Source of the DNA: Pempheris klunzingeri | Taxonomy: Eukaryota > Chordata > Actinopteri > Acropomatiformes > Pempheridae | Direction: 5' to 3' | Length of the DNA stretch: 64,000 nucleotides | NCBI RefSeq assembly: GCF_042242105.1 | Contig: NC_092024.1 | Span: 4,431,001-4,495,000, forward strand | Shown here: piece by piece, positions 38,346 through 59,200 of the stretch | Numbering within the stretch: the first letter of the stretch is position 1 | Layout: each line of letters begins with the position of its first letter | Made by a program: the position numbers and the translations under genes | The notes under the pieces: generated by a model | The model's database searches: none | Seen by the model: the letters and a program-made list of their open reading frames with translations, nothing else | What the model was told of the DNA's origin: nothing

Positions 38346-39599
38346 GAGCTCTTTAGGCTTAAGAGGAGCAAAGCTAGGGATGCTGAGAGTGTGCGCTGGG
38401 CAGCTGGCAGCTCCTCTTCAATCCCTCTCTGAGGCTGAAGAGAGTTTCCAGAACCGTGGAAGACCTCCTGAAGATCTCCAACGCTGCTTGCAGCTTTAAT
38501 GCACATTATAATTATTATCTAGAAAAGAATAAAACAATTATAGGTGAGACTTCAGAATAACGGCATACTTTAATGAAATCACTTTCTTGACGATCTGAGT
38601 TATTGAATGTCTCAGCACGTGCAGTGTAAAGTACACAGTGGAGTGCTGCTCTTGTAATGTGCACCACAAGCATCCATTAAAACGGTCATTGAGTTCAATT
38701 GGGAATGATGCCTTCATTATAATGTGACAGATATTTCATTTGCTTTTTCGGGCCATAAAAAGTGCTTTTAAGAACTGACACACTGTTTTAGTATTTCTGC
38801 TTCAAAAGAATTCCTCATAAGATTAAGATTACAGAATTTCAAAATCTATTTTCTAAACCCACAGAGGACTGGAGAGCCATTGAATTTAAAAGATTAAAAA
38901 CAACAACAATTTAGAAGGTTTGTGCTACAGGGACATGCCAAAGAGAAATGTTTCCGGAGTGTTTCTTTCTTTTGCTTCTGCGTGTCCACTGTCAGATTTA
39001 TACATGTGAAGAGAAAGGCCACATGGTGTAAATTTTAGGTTGAGATTCAACTTGTTGAGCAGTGGAATGTGTTCACTTCATTTATCTGCATCCCAGTGGA
39101 CCTCCACATCATAAATAATCTAAAATAAGCCTCGCTATTGTTCACGTGTGTTTTGACTACACTCAGGAGGAACTTGAAGGAACAGCAGCCGTGTGTTAGC
39201 TGTCTGCATGCTAATGCATTTGATCTGTCCCCCATCCTGCACATTTTACTAGATGATGATGATAATGATTTCTTAAATGCCCTTTTGTGAGGGAGGACTT
39301 GTCAGCTAGTGCCAGATGCAAAGTGAGTTGGGCTTTAAACGTGTTGGGCACTGTACAACTGAGCTGTGATCACCATCAGACCACCTCCAGATCCAGTGGC
39401 ACTCTGATCACAGTGTTGTTCTGAATAAACGGAATTAAATTTACATTCAGGAGGAGAATTAAATGTATCTAATTGAATTAAAATGCACATATGCCCGTGT
39501 TCAAAGTGACACTCGTGTAAGAACACAGTCACTAGCAACATTGTGACTGTCTTGGTGCAACAATAGCTCACTCAAGATTTAAACTGACTATCACCAAGA

Positions 39600-40110
39600 G
39601 AATATATCAAGACTTCAAGGACTTATGTCTCAACAGGATTTGGTTTATAAAGCACTCAGTGGTTTAGACCAAGATACATTTCTGATCAGCTGCTTTGTTA
39701 TGAACCACCCAGACCTCGCAGAATGTTCGGGACAAGTCTGCTTTCTGTCCCCAAGACTAAATATAGGGGAGGCAAAGTTCAGTTTTATCTGGAACAAACT
39801 CCCAGACAACTGCAGGTCTGCTGCGACTCGTTTAAACCAACGCTGAAGACTTTCCTGTGTGCCGCCGCCTTTCATTTAGATCAGATGCTTTTCTCATTTC
39901 TTGCACTGTAACTTCTAGTCTTGTAATGTTATACCTGTCTTATTCTATTCTAACTTATTTTTACTTTGTTTTATTAGATTTAAATGTCTTTTATAATGTC
40001 TTACTTTTTCACTTTGTCACTTTGAATGTTTTATGTAAAGCACTTTCAACTGTTTTGCTGTTGAGATGTGCTGTACAAACACATTTGCCCTGCCTTGTCT
40101 AAGACCAACC
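39600..40110 (+). mobile_element. 3' fragment of an L2-like LINE
   Basis: Reading frames at 39625-39846 and 39857-39911 together encode the end of a LINE ORF2: 'LVYKALSGLD...', 'FSFIWNKLPDNCRSAATRL' and 'LKTFLCAAAFH'. The non-coding tail has 'GTAAAGCACTTTCAACTG...GATGTGCTGTACAAAC', the usual 3' end. It is 5'-truncated and frame-shifted. Confidence 0.72.
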
Positions 40111-40428
40111 AACTTTTACCAGCATCTGCTAATGTTCAAACGTCCAAGGACGTCACGGAGCCAATTTAAGGGAGAAAACATCTAGTGCTTGTTCCATTCC
40201 CATCACATTTGTTCACACATCACCTGCTAGTTACTTTTAGCCACAACACGAAGACTCATCTCAACCGTCATACATTGTTTTTTCAAACATTTCCGAGCTG
40301 ATTTATTCATTAGAGGCAGACAAAGAGAGAGAAAAGAGCTGGTTTTACTTTGAGTCTACTTTGCTTTGTCCCTTGTAGTCAAGGAAAGGACTGAAAGGTA
40401 ACCAGGGCAGTATCTAAAATTCACACCG

Positions 40429-40459
<31 letters not shown>

Positions 40460-40718
40460 AACCACTTCTTTTATTCTCTTCTTTTATTCTCCCTCACTTC
40501 CTTTAGGCAATCTGCATAGAGAGGAAACAGTATTTCCCCCCGCTGGCACATTGATCGTTTGTTAGCATATGCATGCTTTGTCCGGTGCTCACAGGTATTT
40601 GGCCTCCGTCAACACACAAGTTTTCAATCAGTCGAGGTTATGTTAACATTCAATCTCACAGATAGATCATTCACCGTGCCTCTTCAGAATACTGCTGAGA
40701 ATAGACAGGAGGGGTTGA

Positions 40719-49383
<8,665 letters not shown>

Positions 49384-50027
49384 AGAACACACACTTCCTT
49401 AAGCTGCTCCAACGACTACTACAACTATTTTCTTCCAGAGTCCGTCTACAGCAACAGAAGACTGCAGCGGTGGAAGAAGACTTGATCTAAACTTGGCAAA
49501 GACTCAAAGACTGTTTCACCAGGGTTAATGTTCAAGTAAAGAGGACTCGGATGTGATTAATCTTTGACAAACCGGGTGGAACTAAGTTCAAGCTTGAAAA
49601 GGAGAGAGGGGTGAAGGGAGAGCTATCAACAGGGAGGAACATCTTCGGCGATGTAAACACCCAAAGGTCCCATGTCATGAAAATACTCTCTTCAATGTCT
49701 TTTCGACGTAGCTATGTGTCCCCGGTGTGTGCAGAGAAAACCAACTTCTTGGGCAGTCTGGACGAGGTGTACAGATGTATATTGTCACAACTGCTGTGAT
49801 CCACAGATGCACTCGGCGTCAATAACACTAGTAGAATCGACTCGATCAGCTGCCGTTCCAGTATAACATGCTGTAGTCATAGTCTCATGTCGCATTCTAA
49901 ACAGCAGTGAGTCTGCTTTTTGCAACGGGATCCTCTACTATACTGAGCTCTATGTATGTCAGGGACACAACACAAACCTTACGCTACTGTCCAAGCTGAT
50001 TACAATGCGGACATAAAAAGAGAAATC

Positions 50028-50108
50028 ATTTACACCTACGGGCAATTTAGAGCCACCAATGAACCTAACCTGCATGTCTTTGGACTGTGGGAGGAAGCCG
50101 GAGCACCT
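50028..50108 (+). repeat. Fragment of the TATACCGCTTATCC repeat family (3' part)
   Basis: 'CACCTACGGGCAATTTAGAGCCACCAATGAACC' followed by 'TGCATGTCTTTGGACTGTGGGAGGAAGCCGGAG' matches the distal part of the copy at 21608-21775. Confidence 0.65.
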
Positions 50109-50707
50109 CACTGTCCATACTCTATATATCTCACCTATAGTGGATTCAGATTGTCCGTACTGTAACTGCATATATCTGGTCCTCCAGCGTTCATACTGTA
50201 CTGTATACATACCGTACTCGTCCATATCGTGTTCACTGTTTATAGAATCAGTCATACCTTATTCTGTACAGGACAGTTACTGCTGGTATTACTACCACTT
50301 TAGTTGTACTGTAGATGATCTGCTCGACCCGGTGGAGTTCAGCTGTTCCTGCACATAGAGGCCAAAAAAGTTCACCTTCCCTTATTTTAAGAAGCAGGAG
50401 CTAAAGCTGAGTGTTTCTGAGAGCGGATGACAGGGCTGCAGGAGCCATGTCACAAAAAAACCACCGTGGTTATTTGCTCTTATGCTCTCCTCTGTTGTTT
50501 CTTTACTTTCTTTGCACATGCAACTCATCCCCCAACTCATATAATACACAAGTAGAAGCCAATATCAATAATAACAGACAACCAGATAGAAAGGGAAATA
50601 GTTTCTGTATGTTTTACCTGAGTGCATGGTACAGACAGAGATCGTCCTGAAGCATCTGAGGGAACATCTGGCAGCCCTGACTGCAGTCAGCATGCTCCAG
50701 CTACACA

Positions 50708-50708
50708 T

Positions 50709-50757
<49 letters not shown>
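50708..50757. repeat. (AC)n microsatellite
   Basis: About 48 bases of uninterrupted AC upstream of dglucy on the plus strand. Confidence 0.95.
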
Positions 50758-50758
<1 letters not shown>

Positions 50759-51348
50759 TTACAAACATTTACAATACGAAAGTCTTTCACATTACTGTCG
50801 GTCATTTATGGAATTTAGAATGTATAATAAAAGTTCTTTTAGGTATTAGTAATGTTTTTGACTGACTATTCTTCAACAAGCAAAGAAAGGGGTGAGAAGG
50901 CCAATGAAAGGTGGTGGTGGTGGGGGTGTTTAATTCAAGACTTCTATCTATTATAGTTGGCCTGATATTGGCCAGGCTGTCATATAGTTTGACAGAATTT
51001 GTCCACCAGTGAACCCTGTCAAGCAGATAAACTGTAAAATGCCTTGCTCTGTATCTTTTTTCAAATTGAATTATCACAAAAAAAAAAAAGTAAAGGATCC
51101 ATATCAAGACTGTTAGTTTATGCTCTGTCTTTTCAAATGCTTCTTCCAATGACTCCTAAAGTCACAGAGTCGCGGACAGAGAGAAGATTGTGAAAATAAA
51201 AGCCCTGATGTTGCTCTGGTCTGTGGAAGGTGACCTCAGCAACCAGCATTAGCTGCACGGAAGCTACGTTACTCAGAGCACAGCCGAGTCAGCTAAGGCT
51301 GTTGAACTCTAAGCAATATTTCTAAATATTGGGTTCAGATGTTCGTTA

Positions 51349-52637
51349 GGAAAAGGATCCACACCTGTTAACGAACTGCGGTCACAGCAGCCTCACTTCG
51401 AAAAACACGGTCTAACTAGCCGCTATGTATTTTTTTCATGCACGTGTACACGTAATATTACGGTAATAGAACAGACCTGATTTCGAAATAAAAGCCACAC
51501 TCCAGTAAATGTGATAACTTTGCATAAAATACATGCTTATTATGAATTAATGGTCGTGAGATTATATGTATAATTTATAAATGTACTACATGTTTGTTTG
51601 TTTGCTTGACATCCCAGGATGTTCAGACAGTACTGCAGGCCTGCAGGAAATTCTAAAACTGTATTGTAACACGGCCCACACGGGGAACCTGAGCTGGACT
51701 GTGTTGTACTTCTTAGTCTCACCACTAGGTGGAGTAACTGTCCTGAACGAGGCAGCTTCTCTATAAAATGAGTAATAGAAGAAGAAATGTGCTACAGGTG
51801 ACCCAAAATGGCAGAATTAAGGAAACGTAAGAGAGAAAGTGAGTGTAGAAAGTTTCAGACGCGGTGTGTGATGAGAGCACAGCTAATAACTAATGAAGAT
51901 CACTTTTACATTACGGAGGAGCTGCTTGATGTTAGCAGGCTAAAGAGAACCAGGACGGGTGAGGATGTGTTTGAAGCCGTGCCAGGTGCAGTTGGCATGA
52001 TGGGACTTAAATGGGACGAGCTGTGTGGAGGTACGACGGATGGAGCTCCAGCTGGGACAGGGGAGCACAAAGGAATCTATGGTGTCCGCCGAGGGGCAAG
52101 AAAGTGGAGGTAAGGATGTTGATTTTAGCACCAGGGCTCTAACAGACTATTTCAAGCTTCCCTCTCTGATGCTGATGCTGATGCTGATGCTGGTGCTGGG
52201 GGGGGGGGGGGGGTACATCACCTCTAGTGGATTAAAGTTAGCAACATAGCTCACTTCTAGTGAGTGGCCCAGCCCTTTGGATGTTTTTCTGTATGTGGCC
52301 CTCAGTGAAAACAGTTTGGACACCCCTGTGTTATAGTATCAATCTGAAGTAAAATTAATCTGTAGTAACAGAAGGTTTCCTTCAAGCAAGCAAATAAACA
52401 TGTAGAGCATCTATAAATAATACATTTAATCTCTCAACTATTAATTCATAATAAGCATGTATTTTATGCAGTTATCACATTTACTGGAGTGTGGCTTTAA
52501 TTTCGAAATCAGGTCTCTTACCGTAATATCATGTGTACATGAGCATGACAAAAAATATATGGCGGCTAGTTAGACCGTGTTTTTCGAAGTGAGGCTGCCG
52601 TGACCACAGTTCGTTACCAGGTGTGGGTCCTTTTTCC
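51349..52637. mobile_element. Long-arm inverted-repeat (foldback) element interrupted by hAT copy 3
   Basis: Bases 51349-51609 and 52385-52637 are reverse complements at roughly 90% by eye. Shared landmarks include 'GCCTCACTTCGAAAAACACGG', 'ACTAGCCGC', 'CCACACTCCAGTAAATGTG' and 'ACATGCTTATTATGAATTAA'. The outer ends read GGAAAAGGATCCACACCTG and, inverted, GGAAAAAGGACCCACACCTGG. No coding sequence lies in the arms. I could not define a target duplication, so the superfamily is unknown. Confidence 0.75.
51615..52328 (+). mobile_element. Non-autonomous hAT element, copy 3, inside the inverted repeat
   Basis: The right end is intact (AGTTTGGACACCCCTG, ending 52328); the left end is damaged (CAGGATGTTCAGACAG) and the left host flank has lost about 50 bases compared with the right. 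The frame at 51808-52113 encodes the same '[17 protein letters not shown]' to 'GEHKGIYGV' transposase start as copies 1 and 2. A short (CTGATG)n and a poly-G run (52199-52213) precede the deletion joint. Confidence 0.85.
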
Positions 52638-53979
52638 AAATGACTCGCTGGTACACATTTACCGTCATCTATTCATTTAAACGAAACTTACAAAGTATTA
52701 TTTCAGTTTCCTTTAGGAAAGTTGAATCCGTATCAGCGGTGCAAAATGCGTCACTACCTTTGTTTGCGGAAGTGCCTCTTTTTCCGGTCTGCCTTCACAA
52801 TTAAAGCATCATACAACAGCACGCACTTAAACACACGCACGAAGAAAAGAGCAGCAAAAAATATAAATCCAGAAGGAATGTTAATATTGGCACGTTGACA
52901 AGTTGATTAAAACAGAGCCCAGTGCCAGTAAAGGTTTTTGTTTGTTTTTTAATAAACATTTTCCCCCACTAAGGTTTACACAGACATATGTGGTATATTA
53001 TAGTAATTTACAATACAGCTGAGAACACAACTGTCACGAATACTGATAACAGCATATCATTTAAATTAGGAAGTAAGAAAAAAAGAAAAGAAAAGGCGTT
53101 GAGATACTAGACCAGCCAGCTGATCACTTCCTCTTTGCTGGCACCCTTACCTTAGTTTTACAGGCTTAACATGGCATGGGATAATGCAAAAATGATGGGT
53201 AAAGGTGTTTTAACCTTACTCTGCTTTCAATGAAACTGCTCACATTACTTTATTTCCTAATTAGACAACAAATCTGGTTAGGAAGAAATATCTGAAATGC
53301 ATTTTGTTCCTGTAGACCCCAAGGGAATATAAGCTTGCGACTGGCACTGACCCTAAAATATATCTATCAACTGTAAAATAATATCTGTCTGGATGATATG
53401 CTAACAGTGCAACAGTCCATTTCACGAGTAAAGAATAAATTCATACCATCTTTCTCAGTTGCTGCAAGATCAGATAATGTAAACCGCTACTGCCGTCTTC
53501 TTTGCGCCAGTCCAGCTCCTGCCAAGGTGCAGCCGTCCATTGAGTTAGACAGTCAGAGAGCAACTGTGGGCCTCCTGAAATGTGTATTTATCTATATATT
53601 TGTGTAGCATAATATTAACTACAAGGGCTGCACAACTTGGCTGAGCACAACTTGGATCAATACAATTGATTTCCTTTATTGTGTTTTGACATGTCGGGGT
53701 GGAGCTGCCCTTTAGTTACATTTCAGTTACGGCCAGTTCCTTTTAATGTACAACTAAAGTACACAGGAGAAGACCAGTGCAGAGTTTTCAAACACGTGAT
53801 AGTACCCTACTTATGATGTGCAAGTTTAAAAATGGCTGTAAAAAGTGCAGAGGGGATGTTTTAAACGATGCCTCCTTTCTTGTACTATCACAACACAACA
53901 TATCTTAAACAAACCAGCTCTCTCTGACACACATGCACTGACCTTTAATCACTATTGCTCCAGAATTCTAGGACTCTGC

Positions 53980-54305
53980 TTTGACAGGTCTTTGGTCTTT
54001 GTCCCTCTCTCTCTCTGTCTCTCTGTCCAACTTTCACCCAACACAGACCCCTACAGAAGCCGCCCACATTGAGCCTGGGTCTGTTCGAGGTTTCTTCCCA
54101 TTAAAGGGGAGTTCTTCCTGCCACTGTTGCTCAATATAACATCTGATGCTGCTCATGTGGGAATTCTTGAATCCTTAATTTTGAATCGTTGGGTTTTCTC
54201 TCTAATTAAAGAGTTTAGTCTAGACCTGCTCTTTATGGAAAGAGTCTTGAGATAATGCTGTTGTGAATTGGCGCTATATAAATAAAGATTGATTGATTGA
54301 TTGAT
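53980..54305 (+). repeat. L2-like LINE/SINE 3' end
   Basis: 'GAGCCTGGGTCTGTTCGAGGTTTCTTCC', 'GAGTTCTTCCTGCCACTGTTGC' and the terminal 'GAATTGGCGCTATATAAATAAAGATTGATTGATTG' form the well-known 3' region of fish L2-like elements with a (GATT)n tail. Confidence 0.75.
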
Positions 54306-56130
54306 TTGGGAACAGTCAAACATGCATGACAGCTGGAGAACAGCCATCGCCTGCCAAAGCCAAATTCATACCTTCTTGTGCTGAATGTGGGCGGTGCAGG
54401 ATGGGCAGTGCGCAGGAATCAACGCCAGCCAAATGGGGTCGACCACACCCACTTCATTGCTATGGGCTCTTGATGGGGCACAACGACGGAGAAGATGCAA
54501 ATCTACCCCCAACACCAAAACCTAAACCAAAATTTAATCACTGTTTACGTGTGCCATCTGCTCTCAAGGTAAAAAAGGAAATAATCCCTTTTCACGAATG
54601 GGCTAGCAGAGACGATAAGAGGTAGTCATGCTGGGTTTAGAATCTGCAAGGAAGTGTAAAAATACCAATCATATCTATGTCTTTTCTGAATATTAGTCGG
54701 TATGAATTTGAGTTTCACAAAGTTACCAGATGTGTTTGATCAGGGATGTATTGTGTCAAAGTTTCTCTCCCCTGCAGCATTCTCCCCTTCACACCTGTTC
54801 ACTCTGTAACTGAAATATAAAAATCTAATCACATCATATGACATGCCGTTTAAAAAGTGATTACTGAGAGAATTGAATAGAAACATGAAATTATAGAATG
54901 AAAGATAGCGAACATGAAACAAGTCTAAAAATGCTGAATAAAACTGATTAAGCTGAATGGATAAAACTTTTGTGTTCGTGTATGTTAATAAGGTGTCTGC
55001 AATAAATTAGTGACAAACGTTAAATAAAGACATTATTTTCCCTGTGAAAATGAGAATAAGGACTTTTTTTCTTTCTAATGATAAAGCAGAGAAAAATGCA
55101 TCAGAAATGTGGGGGTGGGGGGGAAATGTTCACGCACTGCCCGCTTTAGACGTCTGCTTGTTTTCTTACTGTGGGCAATATCTGCACCAGCCAATGGATT
55201 AACTGTATCTATGATTGGATTGTTGCCCCCAGAATTCATTCATTATGAGGCTAGCATTACATATCTGCAATGAAACAGTCTTTGGTGCCAGTATGATGCT
55301 CTGATCAGGTTTGAGTAAATATGTTTCATTCCATATTCTCAGATTTTCACCCCGTATTCTTAGTTTTCCATTCAGTTTTGGAATAATAACCTAAACGATG
55401 AATATATTTATAATATAATATATATTTATAAGTATTATTCACATGCAGTATAATACACACATACAAATCAGTCGTATAAAAGGCCCCATCTATCGAGGGG
55501 CACTATATTATACTGTAGTGTACTGTACTGCAGCCTTACCCTCTTTTTAATTCATAACTACTTTAAACAACCCCACATTCACCCTAGTTGCACTTTGTGA
55601 CCTCTTTCATTTCTCACTGAGTCATTTAAGTGTCTGGATGTCTGTCCAGGAAAGAAACTACAGCACAACATCCTCTTTTCCCCCCTGAGGACAGAGTCAC
55701 CACTGGGCTGTTCAGGACGGAAGTGCATCTTCCAGCAACCACCCCTCCTCCGACCAAAATACTATAAATAGACCCGTGTAGTTGGATATAGTAAATCAAA
55801 GCAGATTTGTTTCATATAGTCTCTCTATAACCACAATGATTCTAGTGTTCCAGGAGTGACTGACTGAAACATGAAGTGGATTGTTACATTTATTCAGTCA
55901 TTTTGATCTGATTTTAATGCTAAAGTAGAAATGACTGCAACAAGAACTCCAGTATCTGAGGTATCTGAGGTTTGGAGCTAGCTAGGAATCCTCACCTACA
56001 AAGGGCTATTTACCCAAAAATAACCTTCGATACTCGTCAGAATTTGAACTTTGGAATGACCTCACAGGCTTTGCTGTGCCTGCATACCTCTGGTGCTCAG
56101 CAGGGTTGGGTTATTGGGGGGAGGGGGGAC

Positions 56131-56140
56131 TTTATAAAAG
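56131..56140 (+). promoter_or_regulatory. apob: TATA box of the apob promoter
   Basis: TTTATAAAAG lies about 65-70 bases upstream of the apob start codon, placing transcription start near 56160-56170 and implying a 5' UTR of about 40 bases. The spacing is right for a liver/intestine-type TATA promoter; the start site is inferred. Confidence 0.6.
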
Positions 56141-56201
56141 ATCCAGGTGGAGGTCTTACTGTGTTAGTCAAGATTGAGGGGGCTCAAAAACATAGTGGCC
56201 C

Positions 56202-59200
56202 ATGATGGGTTACAGTAAGCTGTGTCTGTTACTGCTTCTGAGCAGCTGTACGTTGGCTCGTAAGTAGGAATCCTTTTTAAATTCATAGTCATTTGATTCG
56301 TACATAAACTTCATGGCATTTTTTTTAAACAAAGCATTTTGTGAGGTAGCTACTGTCTAAAGGCCTTTTTAACCCTTTAACCTTCTGCTCAACCATATGG
56401 TAGAGCACATTTTGACTCACTATATCTTATTGAAAACATGTTTTACTTACGACATCTCAACCGTTTGGTAGAGGCCAATATTTCAAAAAATGTGGTGTCT
56501 GTTCATAAAAAAACATAGATTTTTGTAATTAGTACCCCAAGGAAATAAAATATATAAAGAATACATTTTTTCATTGCTTTTTTCTTGGTGAGGAGGTTAA
56601 AGGGTTAAAGTAATACTTCTGTTATATTCAAGTGTCTCAGTAAACCACGACAGTGTGACAGTGAGCCAGCGTAAACAACACCAGGACCCTGAAACTAAAA
56701 ATGGAATTCAGCCATCATTTATTTTTTTATCATTAATGTGCTTTTCCGTGTCAAAATGACTTTCCAGGGTCCTGAAATGTTTGCATGCTGGCTCACTGTC
56801 ATGGCTTCCTGTTGCGTGTGAACGGAATACAGACATTATTTGTGTTATTATTGCTTTTTCATGATGAGTCAAAATGTTGCAGAGAAAAAGGTCCAGCACT
56901 TATACTTGTGACAGTTTACAGCAGGTCTTAAGTTGATTATTATGCATTTAGTTGATTGATTCCAAATATTTCTGACTCAATTGTTGGATTGTCACATCTT
57001 AAATCTCAGTGTCTGCAGTTATTATACGAACACAAAGTCCTGCATGGTACTTAATTAGGAGTTGCCAAGTACTATGTAGTTAAGGGAGTTTTTTTTTTTT
57101 TATTAAAGTATATCTGTAAAATATGTGTACAATATACTGTTTACTGTATATACGGTCAACCTGCTAGCAGTCATTCATGAATTGCAAAGCAGATGAAATG
57201 AATGCTTAGTCCTAAAGTTTGTAAAATAACCTCCTTGCTCACGATGGTTTTCTTGCCACTGCTGCTACTTTAAAGGGACATGACTCCCCAAACATGCTCT
57301 CCCCTTTTCATTACAAGACTTTTTTTTTTTATCCTCACAATCTGAATATATTGACATTATAATCACTAATGCCTATTAACCTTACATTTATCATTTACAT
57401 GATCATTCACTCTATTTTGTTTTCCAGAGGAAGGCAGTGACAATAATGAACAAACTTCACCATGTCTGTGTAAGTTGTTTTCGACACTATCAGTGATATT
57501 AACATTAAATGTCCGTTAATCCATCAACAAAACCTTCAAAATGTTTATTTGAAGATTGTAATTTGGTGATTTTCATTTGTTTTCTGTGTCAAATCGTTCC
57601 GTAAAGCTCCAAAATTGACGTCATTACAAAAACTCTGAACTTAGTCAGGGGGGATGACAGTGTGTTTACCTGGAAAGAGCTGAGGGTGTATGTGCATAGG
57701 GTATATAGAGGGTGGGTGGGTGGGGGGGGGGTGAGTGGTATGAAAATAAACACGTTGACCTGCTAACAGATCGATGGTGGCTGTTCTAAACTAATGAGCA
57801 CATGACCTGTTTTTGGAGATAGCAAGAGATGCTGCTGGACTCTTGCTCTGTGCTGTTTGTGATTCAGTACAATAGTTCTTTCAACGTTGGGAACATTTCG
57901 CTGCCTCTGGGTCTGAAGGTCTGCTGGCAAGTGATGATGTGGAACAGAGCGATCCTATGGGTTTTATTTGAGGAACGAGGCTAGACATTCAGATGCAGCG
58001 TGAGTCAGTATAATCATGTGATGTGCCATTATCTTATTGCAGCGGCGTCCAGATTCAAAGCTTATAGGAAGTATGTTTACCAGTACACCACAGAAAGCAG
58101 GAATGGTGTGGTGGGCACTGCCAACCTGAGGAACGGCCCTAAAGTCTCTTGTCAGGTACATGACTGTTTACGCGTCCCACTTTGTCGTTTCGCTTGATAA
58201 CAGAATGTTCTTATCTGAGCCCCCTCACTGTCTCTCCGTTGAGTGTGTACACTGTCACATATCTTTTAGGTAGAGATCGAAGTCCCTCAGACTTGCAGAT
58301 TCATCATGCGCACCAGGGCCTGCGCTCTCAGCGAGGTGTCTGTCATGGATCCCCAGGGCCAGCCGGTCTACAGGCAGGCCCCCGGCTCGGAGGCCTTCCA
58401 GGCCGCCATGGAAAAGTTAGTGCAAAACATTCTTCTCATGATGCACGCGCAATAATGTGATGTCTCTTGTAAGTTCAGATGAAAAACGAGGTTTACTTTT
58501 TAGTGCCCACATCGAGCCTCAACAAAGTAAAATGGCAAATGACAAGCAAGGCTAACTTTAAACTCTTACCTAGTTTAATCTCAGCCTGAGGCCCTGTAGG
58601 ATAGGTTGCTCTTAGCTGTTCCAAAGTCTGCAAACAGGAGGAAAAAAAACAGCGAGCCTAGCCTGCCTATCCAAATGTAGCAAAATCCTCCTACCTGCAC
58701 CTTTAAAACTTCACGTCTTCACAGTGGAGACATTAAACATACACTACTCACAAGTTTCCAGGTGAACTTAATGTGACCTTCTCTTAACTTTTGAATGCAC
58801 ATGTCCAACTGTTCAGTGTCTCAGTACTTTTTGCACAAGTTGCTGTTCTCTAACAAGAAGCTTCACAGCAACATTCACAACAGGTTTGATCCATGAATCC
58901 ACCAATACATTTCCTGCATCAGTTAGAATTGGTATTTAAACAGTCCTCCTCATCCTGCTGTTCACATTCTGACATCATGAGACCAAGACGACACCTAACA
59001 GTTGATCAGCAGCACCTCAACACTGGAGGCTTCAAACAGGAAGTCCTCAGACGGAGGTGTTCACTGAGCTTAGAGGGTCACAGAGTGTCATCAGGAGGTT
59101 GGAACAGTGATACAGAGACTGGAAGAGTCACAGAAAGGAGAGGAGTGGACGTCCTTTGGCCACGTCCCAATTTATTGAGACACTGAAAATGTGGTATACC

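Larger units (their letters stand above)
34585..40718. other. Intergenic DNA between the kinase and dglucy
   Basis: The kinase (plus) and dglucy (minus) converge here. Contents: a 14-bp-stem hairpin at 35426-35459, (GT)n tracts at 35639-35662 and 35723-35764, a Tc1-like relic at 37353-37950, a LINE-type 3' tail at about 38160-38345, a LINE C-terminal fragment at about 39600-40110, and (AC)n at 40430-40457. TTTATT on the plus strand near 40468-40488 could be dglucy poly(A) signals. No further gene is supported. Confidence 0.5.
49393..56130. other. Region between dglucy and apob
   Basis: dglucy and apob are divergent, so both promoters should be here. The stretch holds the TATACCGCTTATCC-family fragment at 50028-50108, (AC)n at 50708-50757, the large inverted repeat with hAT copy 3 (51349-52637), an L2-like tail at about 53980-54305, and an AT-rich tract near 55400-55440. 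A 99-residue open frame at 54326-54625 shows no known domain. No protein gene is supported. Confidence 0.5.

Noticed and set aside
55972..56205. 77-codon open frame just before apob
   Set aside because: It overlaps the apob TATA box and short 5' UTR and shows no protein features.
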